A DNA stretch of 64,000 bases from JADGRF01 sp035274465 (GTDB lineage Bacteria > Myxococcota_A > Polyangia > Polyangiales > JAFGIB01), in the NCBI GenBank assembly GCA_035274465.1, contig DATEOF010000468.1, forward strand, positions 1-64,000, given 5' to 3'. The notes beneath the pieces are model-generated. The model ran no database searches. It was not told where the DNA came from and saw only the letters and a list, made by a program, of their open reading frames with translations. This document shows, piece after piece, positions 6,723 through 15,921 of this stretch (positions are counted from its first letter, which is position 1; each line of letters opens with the position of its first letter). A program made the translations under genes and the position numbers.

Positions 6723-9404
6723 TTGTCAGGCGAAACGGCAGTCACACCGGTTTCCAGGCGGCCCTTTTGGGTTCCGCCCTACTGGGTCTGGGTCGCGCTG
6801 ATCCTGGCGTTCGGCACCTGGTTGCGCTGGCCGACGCTCTACAACGGCTTCTTCTCGGACGACCTGGTCGCGGACGCCATGGCGGACGGCGAGTACGCCG
6901 CGCCGCGCGGCAAGCTCGATCTGTTCAACTTCACGGACGGGACTCCCGAGGACTACAAGCTCCTCACGCGCGTGGGCTCGCTGCCGTGGTGGACCGTGCC
7001 CGGTCTGCGCCTCGCGATGCTGCGCCCGCTCTCGAGTGCGCTGATCCTGCTCGATCGTGCACTGTTCGGGGACAATGCGTTTCTCTACCACATCCATTCG
7101 CTGCTCTGGTGGCTGGGAGCGATGGTCATGGCGGCGGTGTTGCTGCGCGACCTGTTCTCGGCGCCGCTCGCCGGTTGCGCGCTGACGTTCTTCGCGGTCG
7201 AGCAAGGCCACACGCTGCCGCTGGGCTGGCTCGCGAACCGGGGCACGTTGGTCGCGATCGTCTTTTGCCTGGGCGGACTGCGCGCGCAGTTGCGCTATCG
7301 CGCGGAGCACAGCCTGGGCGCCGCGTGGCTGGCGTTCGCGTGCTTCAGCATCGCGCTGTTGAGTGGGGAGTGGGCGTTTCCGCTGCTCGGCTACGCCCTG
7401 GGGTATGCGCTCGTCGCCGATCGAGCGCCCTGGCGCGAGCGCTTGCTGGCGTTGTGGACCGCTGCGATCCCCGGTGTCTTGTTCCTCGGCGCGCGCGCCG
7501 TGATGCGCTACGGCGCGCTCAACTCCGGCGTTTATACGGACCCGCTGACCGAGCCGGGGCGCTTCGCGTACATGGCGCTGCACCGTATCCCGGTGTTCAT
7601 CGCCGACCTGGTGTTCGCGATCCCGGCGAGCTGGTGGGGCTACAACACCCCCTGGCGCGACCTCGTGCTGTCCTGGGAGCTCGTCCCGCCGCACATCTGG
7701 CTGCAACTGCCGGGCTGGCACACCTGGCACGTGGTGCTGGGCCTCACGGCGATCGTGGTCATGTACTACGCAGTGCGCTTCGGCTTGCGCGACCGCCCGG
7801 AGACTGAGCGTCGTTCGCTACACTGGTTGCTGGCCGGCGGGGCGATCTCGTTGATTCCGGTCGTGTCGTCCTTTCCCACCAGCCGACTGGTCATTCCCGC
7901 CGCGCTCGCGGTCGGTGCAGCCGCTGCGGCGCTGCTGCTGGCGGCCGTCACGAAGCTGCTCGCACTGAGCCGCATCGCAGGTTGGCGCTGGGTGTTCCTG
8001 GCGCGGCCAACCCGCGGCTCAGCGCTGGTCTGCGTGCTCGGCATCGCGGCGATCGTCTACTTTCAATTCTGGCGTCCGAGTGAGCGCAGCTACGGCGAAG
8101 CCAACTGGACGAGCGGAAGCTACGAGGCGATTCGCTGGTTTGGTCGCGAAGTGGAGTTCGATGATACGCGCATCGCGAACCAGACCGTGGTCATCCTGAG
8201 CGCGGTGGATCACAGTAGCACGATCTTCTTGCCCTACCTGCGCCGCATGCTGGGGCACCCCATGCCGCACGCCTCGCTGACGCTGACGGCGGCGCCGCAG
8301 GCACACGACGTCTACCGGCCTTCCGCCAACGTGCTCGAGCTGACCACCCTCGGTGGCACGTTCCTCTCGAGCGAGTTCGAGGAGCTGTATCGCGCGCCGC
8401 GTTTCAAGATGCGCGAGGGCGAGCTCATCGACATCGGTCCGATGAAGGTACAGATCGTGCGCTTGATCGACGGCAAGCCGCAGATCGTCCGCTTCACCTT
8501 CGAGAAGAACGTGGACGATCCCTCGTACGTGTTCCTGTACGCGACCGTGGAAGGCTACGTGCGCGTCGCGCTGCCCGAGATCGGCGAGCGAAAACGCTTC
8601 CGCCGCGCTGGCTGGCCCTCCGATGTGCACTTGCACGAAGCGGTGCGCGCCGGACGCGACCCCAACATCACGTGTCTCGGGCTGCAGCCGCCGCTCGACG
8701 AGTGTCGTCTCGGCCTGTTCTTCGCGGATTGCGGCGGCGAAGGCCCTCCGGTGCTCGCGTGTCGCTTCAACAACGACTGCCGGTGGTTCCTACATCGCTG
8801 CGTCGCGGAGGAGTACGAACCGTCGTCCTGCGTGCCCGACAACCCCTGTTGCATCCGGAACTCTCAGCGCGGCAGCCGAGGTACGTGGCCATTCCCTGCG
8901 GAGTCGTTCATGAGCGACGCCGGGTTCGCCGCGGCGCTCTCCGAAGACCTGCAAGGCTGGGGTCGTGCGGGTTGGGACGTGATGAGTCACATGCAGCTGC
9001 CCGTGGACATCGAACCCGAGTGGAAGCCACAGATCCCACGCGTGTTCTGCACCGGCATCCCCGGTGATCAGGGCCCGTGCTCCTTGGGATTCGTCGACTT
9101 CGCCAAGGCCAACCCGCGCTCGCTGGCGCTGACGTTCCGCAGCGTGCGCGCGTTCCCGACCTGGGCGCTCACGCTGGAAGTCATCGACGATCGCGACGGC
9201 CAGCTCCGAGCCCGCGTCTGCCGCATCCCCGTTCCGCGGAACGAAGTCGACGGCGAGTGCGGCGCGAACGCCGAGCCCGAGTGCGCGGTGAGCGGAACGG
9301 TCACGCTGCGCGGGTTCCCACTCTATGATGTCCTGTATGCGTCTCCGAACGGGCGCATTCGCGCGGACTTCGCGGACGGAGGGCACGTGGAGGCGGAGTT
9401 CTAG
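6723..9404 (+). CDS. Large multi-pass membrane protein, GT-C-like, with Cys-rich C-terminal domain
   Basis: An 893-residue protein. The first 460 residues carry about ten hydrophobic segments. An early loop, NGFFSDDLVADAM, contains the acidic pair typical of GT-C glycosyltransferases that use lipid-linked sugars, so a mannosyltransferase-like role is plausible. After the last membrane segment (IAAIVYFQFW) comes a soluble half. Residues about 645-770 hold many cysteines (CLGLQPPLDEC, CRFNNDC, SSCVPDNPCC), which should form disulphides in the periplasm, followed by a strand-rich tail. I recognise no domain there. The start is a TTG preceded by GAGGCGAG, 16 bases after the crotonase gene; a later GTG is possible. 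The membrane part resembles no characterised protein closely enough to name. Confidence 0.72.
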   Translation: MSGETAVTPVSRRPFWVPPYWVWVALILAFGTWLRWPTLYNGFFSDDLVADAMADGEYAAPRGKLDLFNFTDGTPEDYKLLTRVGSLPWWTVPGLRLAMLRPLSSALILLDRALFGDNAFLYHIHSLLWWLGAMVMAAVLLRDLFSAPLAGCALTFFAVEQGHTLPLGWLANRGTLVAIVFCLGGLRAQLRYRAEHSLGAAWLAFACFSIALLSGEWAFPLLGYALGYALVADRAPWRERLLALWTAAIPGVLFLGARAVMRYGALNSGVYTDPLTEPGRFAYMALHRIPVFIADLVFAIPASWWGYNTPWRDLVLSWELVPPHIWLQLPGWHTWHVVLGLTAIVVMYYAVRFGLRDRPETERRSLHWLLAGGAISLIPVVSSFPTSRLVIPAALAVGAAAAALLLAAVTKLLALSRIAGWRWVFLARPTRGSALVCVLGIAAIVYFQFWRPSERSYGEANWTSGSYEAIRWFGREVEFDDTRIANQTVVILSAVDHSSTIFLPYLRRMLGHPMPHASLTLTAAPQAHDVYRPSANVLELTTLGGTFLSSEFEELYRAPRFKMREGELIDIGPMKVQIVRLIDGKPQIVRFTFEKNVDDPSYVFLYATVEGYVRVALPEIGERKRFRRAGWPSDVHLHEAVRAGRDPNITCLGLQPPLDECRLGLFFADCGGEGPPVLACRFNNDCRWFLHRCVAEEYEPSSCVPDNPCCIRNSQRGSRGTWPFPAESFMSDAGFAAALSEDLQGWGRAGWDVMSHMQLPVDIEPEWKPQIPRVFCTGIPGDQGPCSLGFVDFAKANPRSLALTFRSVRAFPTWALTLEVIDDRDGQLRARVCRIPVPRNEVDGECGANAEPECAVSGTVTLRGFPLYDVLYASPNGRIRADFADGGHVEAEF

Positions 9405-9436
9405 GGCAGCCTCGAAAAGATGTGGTCGTTGCGAGG

Positions 9437-9456
9437 TGCCACAAGCTAGCGTGGCA
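9437..9456 (+). promoter_or_regulatory. Hairpin just upstream of a small gene
   Basis: TGCCAC (9437-9442) and GTGGCA (9451-9456) pair across an 8-base loop. The element ends five bases before the ATG at 9462 and 33 bases after the end of the large membrane protein gene. It could end the upstream transcript or mask the ribosome-binding region of the small gene. I cannot choose between these. Confidence 0.35.
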
Positions 9457-9461
9457 GCATC

Positions 9462-9758
9462 ATGAGCGAGCTCATCTTGACCTTGCCGTCTGTATTCTAT
9501 CCCCGCGTATTCGATGACTGCGGGATTCCCGAGGTAGTTCTGAATCAGGTGCTCGAACGCGTGAGCGCGTGGGGACGCGACGCAACGCTCGCAGTGCTAC
9601 GCGACATGGTGGAGCCGTTCAGGCCGAACGAGCAAGACCACAAAAGGTACGTGGAAAAGTCAGCGATGCTGAGGGAGCTTCACACCGAGGCAGACTTCGC
9701 TTGCTCGTACTTGGAACGGCCGAGATTGCACGCGTGTGCGGACGAGACGCTGCACTAG
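9462..9758 (+). CDS. Small hypothetical protein, possibly the 5' part of a frameshifted gene
   Basis: A 98-residue open frame starting at the ATG at 9462. The first 85 residues look protein-like (VFDDCGIPEVVLNQVLERVSAW, then an amphipathic helix LRDMVEPF). The last dozen residues (PRLHACADETLH) look like out-of-frame noise. In the frame one base away, the same stretch continues as AEIARVCGRDAALVEVQQLADSCAKRP and runs on to 9985. A single-base frameshift near 9700-9720 would therefore join both pieces into a protein of about 174 residues. Neither piece matches a family I know. It may be a real frameshift mutation or a sequencing error. Confidence 0.5.
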   Translation: MSELILTLPSVFYPRVFDDCGIPEVVLNQVLERVSAWGRDATLAVLRDMVEPFRPNEQDHKRYVEKSAMLRELHTEADFACSYLERPRLHACADETLH

Positions 9759-9823
9759 TCGAGGTGCAGCAGCTGGCGGACAGCTGCGCCAAGCGCCCTC
9801 CGAGCGTCTATAGCAAATCACCC

Positions 9824-9985
9824 ATGGACGAACGCGAGATGGTCGATGCTTACTACGACATGGCGATCGAACGCTGGCTCAAACGTCTGCAAGACCCAAC
9901 ATGCGACGTCTCACGCGTTGAGATAACAGTTCCGCGGTATGTGCTGGAGCGAAATGGCTCGGACGCTCGTTTGCGGGAACTTTGA
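9824..9985 (+). CDS. Second part of the putative frameshifted gene, coupled to the LMF-like gene
   Basis: A 53-residue frame counted from the ATG at 9824. The same reading frame stays open and protein-like from about 9715, so this ATG may be internal to a longer gene. It contains MVDAYYDMAIERWLKRL and ends in RLREL. Its TGA stop overlaps the ATG of the next gene as TGATG (9983-9987), the usual sign of translational coupling. That supports this frame being truly translated, and hence the idea that 9462-9758 and this part are one gene broken by a frameshift. Function unknown. Confidence 0.45.
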   Translation: MDEREMVDAYYDMAIERWLKRLQDPTCDVSRVEITVPRYVLERNGSDARLREL

Positions 9986-11427
9986 TGCGCGAGACTCGGG
10001 TCGTGGCTACGTTCTTCGTGCGCGGCCTGGGACTCGTGTTCGCGATCGCGTTCGCGTCGCTGCTCGTGCAGGTGGTTGGGCTGTACGGGAAACACGGCAT
10101 CGTTCCCGCTGCGGACTATCTCGCGCTGGCGCAGGAACGCCTGGAGAGCCGCGCAGTGCTGCGGGTGCCCTCGTGGCTGTGGTTGTTCGGCGCGAGCGAC
10201 GCGGCGCTACGCCGAGTGTGCTGGGCGGGGATCGCCTGTTCGCTGCTGGTCGCGGCGGGGCGCTGGCCGCGCCTGGCGCTGTTCGGCGCGTGGTCTCTGT
10301 ACCTGTCGTTGTGCGCCGTGGGCCAGCCGTTTCTCTCGTACCAGTGGGACGCGTTGCTGCTGGAGAGTGGCCTCGTGGGCATGTTCGTCGCAACGCCGGG
10401 CTCGCAGATCGGAGTTTGGTTGGCGCGCGCGCTGTGCATCAAGCTGATGTTGCTGTCGGGGCTCGTGAAGCTGCGATCGGGAGATCCGACCTGGCGCGAT
10501 CTGACTGCGCTGTCGTTTCACTTCTGGACGCAGCCGTTGCCGACCTGGACGGCCGTGCTGGCGGATGCCTTGCCCGACGGGGTGAAGAAGGCAGCCACTG
10601 CCGCGACGCTGGCCATCGAGCTGGGCTCGCCGCTGGCGATCGCGGGGCCGCGGAGGTTGCGACTGGTGGCGGCGGCTGCGCTGGCCGGGTTGCAGCTCGT
10701 GATCGCCGCGACCGGGACCTACGGGTTCTTCAACCTCCTCGCGCTCCTGCTGTGCGCCGCGTTGCTGGATGACGCCGCGCTGCTCGCGCTCTGTCCGGCA
10801 CGCCTGCGCGCACTGCTTGCGCAGCCGGAACCCACCAGCGCTCCCGTGAGCTTCGAACGCGCGCGGCGCTCGGTCTTCGTGGGCCTCGCAGCACTGGTGT
10901 TCGCTGCCAGCCTCGCGACCGCGCTCGAGCGCGCCGCCCCGCTGCCCGACGCGGTCGGCGATGCGTTGGGCATGCTGGCGCCGTTGCGCAGCATCAACAG
11001 CTACGGCCTGTTCGCGGTGATGACGACCGAGAGGCGCGAGATCGCGATCGAGGGCAGCGCGGATGGCGTGCACTGGAAACGCTACGAGTTCCCGTGGAAG
11101 CCCGGCCCCCTCGATCGCCGACCAACGTTCGCGACCCCGCACATGCCGCGCCTCGACTGGCAAATGTGGTTCGCCGCGCTCGGCAGCTGTCAGCGGCAGC
11201 CCTGGCTGCACGCCTTCCTCGCGCGCATCCTGGAAGGTCGCCCGGAGGTCCTGGGCTTGCTCGCCCACGACCCATTCCCCAACGCCCCGCCGCGCTACCT
11301 GCGAACACCCGAGGCCCAGTACCGCTTCTCGCACCAACACGGTCAGTGGTGGGTCCGTGAGCCGATTGAAGACTACTGCCCCGAGGTAGAGCTGCGCGAC
11401 GGCATGTTGATCCGCGCGCAGCATTGA
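9985..11427 (+). CDS. Lipase maturation factor (LMF1/2)-like membrane protein
   Basis: A 480-residue polytopic membrane protein. The family signature regions are clear: FLSYQWDALLLESGL, then LMLLSGLVKLRSGDPTWRDLTALSFHFWTQPLPT, and in the soluble C-terminal part RREIAIEGSADGVHWKRYEFPWKPG, PHMPRLDWQMWFAAL and RYRFSHQHGQWW-like sequence. In animals LMF1 helps fold lipases in the ER. Bacterial homologues are uncharacterised, and a role in folding or modifying exported proteins is only a guess. The ATG at 9985 overlaps the preceding stop codon. It ends six bases from the convergent cytochrome gene. Confidence 0.85.
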   Translation: MRETRVVATFFVRGLGLVFAIAFASLLVQVVGLYGKHGIVPAADYLALAQERLESRAVLRVPSWLWLFGASDAALRRVCWAGIACSLLVAAGRWPRLALFGAWSLYLSLCAVGQPFLSYQWDALLLESGLVGMFVATPGSQIGVWLARALCIKLMLLSGLVKLRSGDPTWRDLTALSFHFWTQPLPTWTAVLADALPDGVKKAATAATLAIELGSPLAIAGPRRLRLVAAAALAGLQLVIAATGTYGFFNLLALLLCAALLDDAALLALCPARLRALLAQPEPTSAPVSFERARRSVFVGLAALVFAASLATALERAAPLPDAVGDALGMLAPLRSINSYGLFAVMTTERREIAIEGSADGVHWKRYEFPWKPGPLDRRPTFATPHMPRLDWQMWFAALGSCQRQPWLHAFLARILEGRPEVLGLLAHDPFPNAPPRYLRTPEAQYRFSHQHGQWWVREPIEDYCPEVELRDGMLIRAQH

Positions 11428-11433
11428 GCGGCG

Positions 11434-12825
11434 TCAAAGCACTTCCAGGAACTCGAGGAGGTCGTCCTTCTGTTCGGGGCTCAGGGCTTCCTTGCGGCCG
11501 CCGGGCTGTTCCGGAGGAAGCGTGGGCAGGCCGAGCGGGGTGAGGAACGGCAACAGGAAGCGGCTGTATTCGTCGACGACCTCGCGCAGGGTCTCGCGGC
11601 TGTTGTCGTGGAAGTACGGCGCGGTCTGGGCGATGCCGCGCAGTTGCGGGGTGTCGAAGGCTTCGAAGTCGGCCGGGTTGCCGGTGATGGCTGCGCGGCC
11701 GGGGTCGGTGGTGAACTGTTGGGGGATGAGGTTCGGGCCCACGATCGGGGCGCCATGATCGTCGCGCGCCGGGCGGAGGTCGTGCGGATCTCCGCTCGCG
11801 GTCACGGGGACGGGCGGTAGATCCACGATCGCTTCGCTGCGCGTTGCGTCGCGGTAGAAGCGGAATCGGTAGTGCGGCAGCTCGAGCGATGCGTTGTAGG
11901 TCGGCGCGCGCCCGATTTGGCCGACGTACGTCAGCGCGCCGAAGCCGGCGTTCATGAAGCGCTCGCCCGGTCGCGAGATCCGAACGGGCGCCGGCGGTTG
12001 GCCCTCGTAGCGCACATTGCCTTCGGCCGTGAGGGCGGGAGACAGGAAGTCGACGATCTCGGGCTTGACGATGCGGTCGGTGGTCGCGCCGCCGTGGCAG
12101 GCCTGACAGGCGGCGTTGTAGACCTTGCGCCCGCGTTCCTGTGCGTCCGTGAGCGGGAAGAAGTCCTCGGGGATCGGGATCTTTGCGTCCGCGACGCCGT
12201 AGCTGTGGATCTGTGCGACCAGCTTCCCGCGCGGCGAGGAGAAGAGTCCGCGCTGAAATTCGGCGATGCTCTCGAGCTCGAAGCTCGCGGCCTTGCGACC
12301 CTGGCTGTGGTTGGTGATCGCGCCCTGGGCTTGATGCTCGAGTGAGTCCTCGCGCCCGTCCATCTGGTAGGGCGCGGTCAGGGCGGTGTCGGCGACGCTC
12401 GGCACGCCGCGCCAGACGAAGATGGTCCGGTCGGGCGGGGTGATGACCTGGCCTTCGAAGTCGATCACATCCATGTTGTCGGGCAAAGGCAGCACGACCC
12501 GTATCAGGCCCTTCTTCAGGTGCTCGAAGCTGAGCTCGCGGGCTGCTGGATCGTCGGCGTCCAGTCGATCGAACAGCGGATCGTCGGGGTCCTTGCGCAG
12601 GCGCTCGAGGACGCTGGCGGGCCGCAGCGTGGTGGCTTCTTCCAGCACGTGGCAGGTGGCACAGGCACGACCGTTGGTGTGGGGCAGCGGCCGTTCGAAC
12701 AGCAGCTTGCCCAGGGCGGCGGACGGCTTGTGCAGCGGTTGTTCCTGGGCGGCGACGCGCGCGGGTTCGTCCGCGCAGCCGGCCGGAAGACAGAGGAGTA
12801 GGGCCAATAGGTAGGTTCGAGTCAC
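11434..12825 (-). CDS. Di-haem cytochrome c peroxidase/MauG-family lipoprotein
   Basis: A 463-residue exported protein. The signal peptide ends in a lipobox (LPAGC, Cys17), so it should be membrane-anchored. Two c-type haem motifs are present, CATCH (residues 55-59) and CQACH (240-244), with the distant C-terminal segment FDTPQLRGIAQTAPYFHDNS that is typical of the family. Such enzymes reduce hydrogen peroxide or oxidise a protein or small substrate using a high-potential and a catalytic haem. The C-terminal LSPEQKDDLLEFLEVL is a common closing helix. The start is a GTG with GAGAGG upstream. The regulator gene at 12871 ends just upstream on the same strand, but I see no direct link. Confidence 0.9.
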   Translation of the reverse strand: MTRTYLLALLLCLPAGCADEPARVAAQEQPLHKPSAALGKLLFERPLPHTNGRACATCHVLEEATTLRPASVLERLRKDPDDPLFDRLDADDPAARELSFEHLKKGLIRVVLPLPDNMDVIDFEGQVITPPDRTIFVWRGVPSVADTALTAPYQMDGREDSLEHQAQGAITNHSQGRKAASFELESIAEFQRGLFSSPRGKLVAQIHSYGVADAKIPIPEDFFPLTDAQERGRKVYNAACQACHGGATTDRIVKPEIVDFLSPALTAEGNVRYEGQPPAPVRISRPGERFMNAGFGALTYVGQIGRAPTYNASLELPHYRFRFYRDATRSEAIVDLPPVPVTASGDPHDLRPARDDHGAPIVGPNLIPQQFTTDPGRAAITGNPADFEAFDTPQLRGIAQTAPYFHDNSRETLREVVDEYSRFLLPFLTPLGLPTLPPEQPGGRKEALSPEQKDDLLEFLEVL

Positions 12826-12870
12826 TGGATGTACCTCTCCTCGAAGCCGTTCCCTGGCGCGGAACTTCGT

Positions 12871-15849
12871 TCAGAGGGGCTGGTACATGCACGTCGACCC
12901 GGTCTTCACCGCGGCCGCGAGGTATCTCCCGAGGGCAGGGTCCAGCGCGGCGATGCGGTCGATCGCGTCTTTCAGGCGGCGCTGGACGTTGATGCGGATG
13001 CGTTCGACGTCCGAGGCGGCGCGGCGGTCGCGCCCGCCGAGGCCCACTGCAGCGGCTAGCTGCTCGGCGATGGCCTCGATCTCTCGTTGGGCGCGCGCGG
13101 CGCGCAACGTGTCCGCGAAGCGTTCGGCCTCTGCGACCTCGTCGCGCAGCGCGGCGATGCGCGCGCCGTAGGCTGCCTTGGCCGCCGGGTCCAACACCGG
13201 TCCGGCGTCACCGGCGCGGTGCTCGATCCCGGCGAGCTCGAGCACGTGGACCTCGCGGCCCGGGTGTTCCAGCAGGAATTGCAGGTACTGCAGCCCCTTG
13301 CCGTGTTTGATGCGGTGGGTGAGCCCCGACGGGGAGCGGATGGCCCAGACGTCGCCCTCGCGCTGCAACGTGACGCTGCCGCGCGGGGCAGGGGGGGCTG
13401 CCGCCGTCGGCTGCAGCAGGTGCGCGCGGCGCTGCCGGCAGCGTTCGGCCAGCCAGCTCGCGCCGATCTTCTCGCACGCGAGGGCCGCCTGCTCGTAGTG
13501 CGCCAGGGCCTCGGGGATGCGGCCGAGCAGGGCCGCCAGGTCGCCCAGCGCCCGGGCAGAAGGGCCCATGATGGCGCCGGGGCCTGCCGTCCAGAATGCG
13601 CGATCGGCGACGCGCAGCGCGTGCGGGTACAGCTGCGCGCCGAACGCCGTATCGCCGAGCAACACGCAGGTCTCGGCCGCGGCGTTCAGTTCCCAGAGCA
13701 GCGGCAACGCGAGGCCCCGTTCGCTCAAGTCGACCGCGTGTAAGAGCGCGAGCGCCTCATCGCGCCTCCCCACGCCTGCCAGGTACCACGCGTAGTATGG
13801 GCCGGTGCTGGGCGTGGTGCCGATACGATTCGCGAGGCCGTGCTCGTCCTCCGCGAGCGATGCCGGTTCCTCGCGCAGCTCGGCCAGCGAGACGCGGTGC
13901 GTGAGCCACAAGAACCGCGGCCCGGGCGAGCTGTCTCCGTCGACGACTGCGCGCGCCTCTCGGTGCATGCGTTCGACCGCTTCGCGATCGTCGCGCAGCG
14001 TGGCCATGAGCGCGCACACCGCCAGGTAGCGGACCCGGTGCCCCGCCTGCCGCGACTCGCCGAGCAGCTCGGTGTATTCGGGCAGCAGCGCCTCCGCGCG
14101 CGGAAGGCCGCCGAGCGCGATCAGCAAGGTGAGGTACGGCGGCAGCACGTGCAGCAGGACCAACGGTTGCCCCAGCGCATGCGCCAGGGTCAGCGACTCC
14201 TCGAGTAGCGCGAAGCGCTCTTGCTCGGGCACGAGTAGGCCCACCGTCGCGGCGAACTGCAGCACGTACAGCAGCGTGTGGCGATCGCCGAGCCGGCGCG
14301 CCATGCGGATCGACTCCTGCATCAGCTCCAGGATGTACGGTGCGTGCCCGGGATCGGATGGCGGTGTCAGCGCCGCGCACAGCCGCGCGAGCAAGCGCGA
14401 TCGCAGCGCCGAGTCCCCGGGATCCAGCAGGTCGAGCGCCTGCTGCAGGAGCGCGATCATCTGTGGGTCGAGCACGCCCGTCGCCAGCTCGGTCGCGTAG
14501 ACCAGCGCGCAGCGCGCGAGCAAGCGCGAGTCGCCGGTCTCGCGAGCGCGCGCGGCGACTTCGACGCACAGCGCCTGGCCGGCGGCATTGGCGCCCAGGC
14601 GGATCAGGCCTTCGGCTGCGACCACCTGCAGCGCAGCTGCTAGCTGCGGCGATGTGGCGGTCGCCAGCGCGCGCTGTGCCAGCTTGACCGCATCCTCGAA
14701 CGCCAGGCGCGAGAGCGCAGCCTCGGCGGCGGCGAGGGCCACCTCCGCCACGCGTGCGGCTGGTCCCGCCGAGGCTCCTTCGAACAGGTGGTGCGCCGCG
14801 CGCTGGGCGTCGCCGCTGTCAGCGGCACGCGTGCCTGCGCGGTAGTGGAGCTCGGCACGCTGCGAGGGCAAGAGCTCTTGGTACAGGCGGTCGCGGAGCA
14901 ACACGTGCGAGAAGCGCAAGCGCTGCGCGTCGCCCGTGGCGACCACGATGCTGATGTTCGATGCCTCGCCCAGCGCGACGTGAACCTGGTCCCGAGAACG
15001 CTCACAGACGGAGGCGAGCTCGTCGCGATCGAATTCGCGGCCGAGCACTGCGGCAGCCTCGAGCACGCCGCGCGTCTCGGCGGACAAACGCCCGAGCCGC
15101 TCGTCCAGCACCGCGTGCAGGCCGTAGGTCCACGAGCTTCGCCCTTCGCGATCGCCGCCGAGTCGCAGCGCCTCGACCACGAACAGCGGTTGCCCCTCGG
15201 TGATGCGATACAGCGCGGCGGCGTGTGCCGCGTCGGCCTGCGGAGCGACGTCGCGCAGCCAGGTCGCGACGTCTTCGGCCGCGAGCCTCGCCACGGGGAA
15301 TACCTCGGCCTCGCGCCCGAGCTTGGCCAGCAGTGGAGCGATCTCCGACGCGCTCGGGACTTCGGCCGAGCGGTACGCTCCGAGCACCCACAACGGTGCG
15401 CGCGTCAACTCTCGGCTGAGCAGCAGGAGCAGCAAGAGCGACGGCGCATCGGCAGCGTGGAGATCGTCCAGCACGATCACCAAGGGCGTGCGTGCCGCGA
15501 TCGCGAGCAAGCTGCGCACCGCGCGATCGAACGCGGCGAAGCGCGCCTCCGCGCTGCCCGGACCCAGGTCAGCGACTGCACCCGCGAACGGATCGTCGTC
15601 GGTGCCCAGGCTGCGAAATACCTGCATCCACGGCCAATACGCCGGCGCTCCACCCGCTTCCCAGGAGCGCCCCCAGGCGACGCGCGCGCCGCGGCTCGCG
15701 GCTTCCTGCGCGAGCTGCTCCATCAGGCTGGATTTGCCGATGCCAGGCTCGCCGGTGAACAGCACGAGGTGCCCCTCGCCGGCCAGCGCGCGATCGAGCG
15801 AAGCGCGCGCCTTCTCCAGCAAATCCCTGCGGCCGTAGAGGGAGCTCAC
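12871..15849 (-). CDS. AAA-type ATPase/TPR regulator with C-terminal winged-helix-like domain
   Basis: A 992-residue cytoplasmic protein with a GTG start. Residues 1-350 form an AAA_16/STAND-type ATPase with Walker A GEPGIGKSS (33-41) and Walker B LVIVLDDLH (122-130). The middle 450 residues are TPR-like alpha-alpha repeats rich in Ala and Leu. The C-terminal 180 residues include HRIKHGKGLQYLQFLLEHPGREVHVLEL, which resembles a winged-helix domain, and close with SDVERIRINVQRRLKDAIDRIAALDPALGRYLAAAVKTG-type sequence. This architecture is widespread in myxobacteria and actinobacteria as MalT/AfsR-like signal-responsive transcription regulators. Its target genes and signal are unknown; it is not obviously part of an operon. 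Confidence 0.82.
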   Translation of the reverse strand: MSSLYGRRDLLEKARASLDRALAGEGHLVLFTGEPGIGKSSLMEQLAQEAASRGARVAWGRSWEAGGAPAYWPWMQVFRSLGTDDDPFAGAVADLGPGSAEARFAAFDRAVRSLLAIAARTPLVIVLDDLHAADAPSLLLLLLLSRELTRAPLWVLGAYRSAEVPSASEIAPLLAKLGREAEVFPVARLAAEDVATWLRDVAPQADAAHAAALYRITEGQPLFVVEALRLGGDREGRSSWTYGLHAVLDERLGRLSAETRGVLEAAAVLGREFDRDELASVCERSRDQVHVALGEASNISIVVATGDAQRLRFSHVLLRDRLYQELLPSQRAELHYRAGTRAADSGDAQRAAHHLFEGASAGPAARVAEVALAAAEAALSRLAFEDAVKLAQRALATATSPQLAAALQVVAAEGLIRLGANAAGQALCVEVAARARETGDSRLLARCALVYATELATGVLDPQMIALLQQALDLLDPGDSALRSRLLARLCAALTPPSDPGHAPYILELMQESIRMARRLGDRHTLLYVLQFAATVGLLVPEQERFALLEESLTLAHALGQPLVLLHVLPPYLTLLIALGGLPRAEALLPEYTELLGESRQAGHRVRYLAVCALMATLRDDREAVERMHREARAVVDGDSSPGPRFLWLTHRVSLAELREEPASLAEDEHGLANRIGTTPSTGPYYAWYLAGVGRRDEALALLHAVDLSERGLALPLLWELNAAAETCVLLGDTAFGAQLYPHALRVADRAFWTAGPGAIMGPSARALGDLAALLGRIPEALAHYEQAALACEKIGASWLAERCRQRRAHLLQPTAAAPPAPRGSVTLQREGDVWAIRSPSGLTHRIKHGKGLQYLQFLLEHPGREVHVLELAGIEHRAGDAGPVLDPAAKAAYGARIAALRDEVAEAERFADTLRAARAQREIEAIAEQLAAAVGLGGRDRRAASDVERIRINVQRRLKDAIDRIAALDPALGRYLAAAVKTGSTCMYQPL

Positions 15850-15921
15850 GCCGGCAGGCTACACGAGCCGTGCCCGCGCAGGCCATGGCTCCGGCGCCCA
15901 CGGTGGACGGCTGCTCACGAG

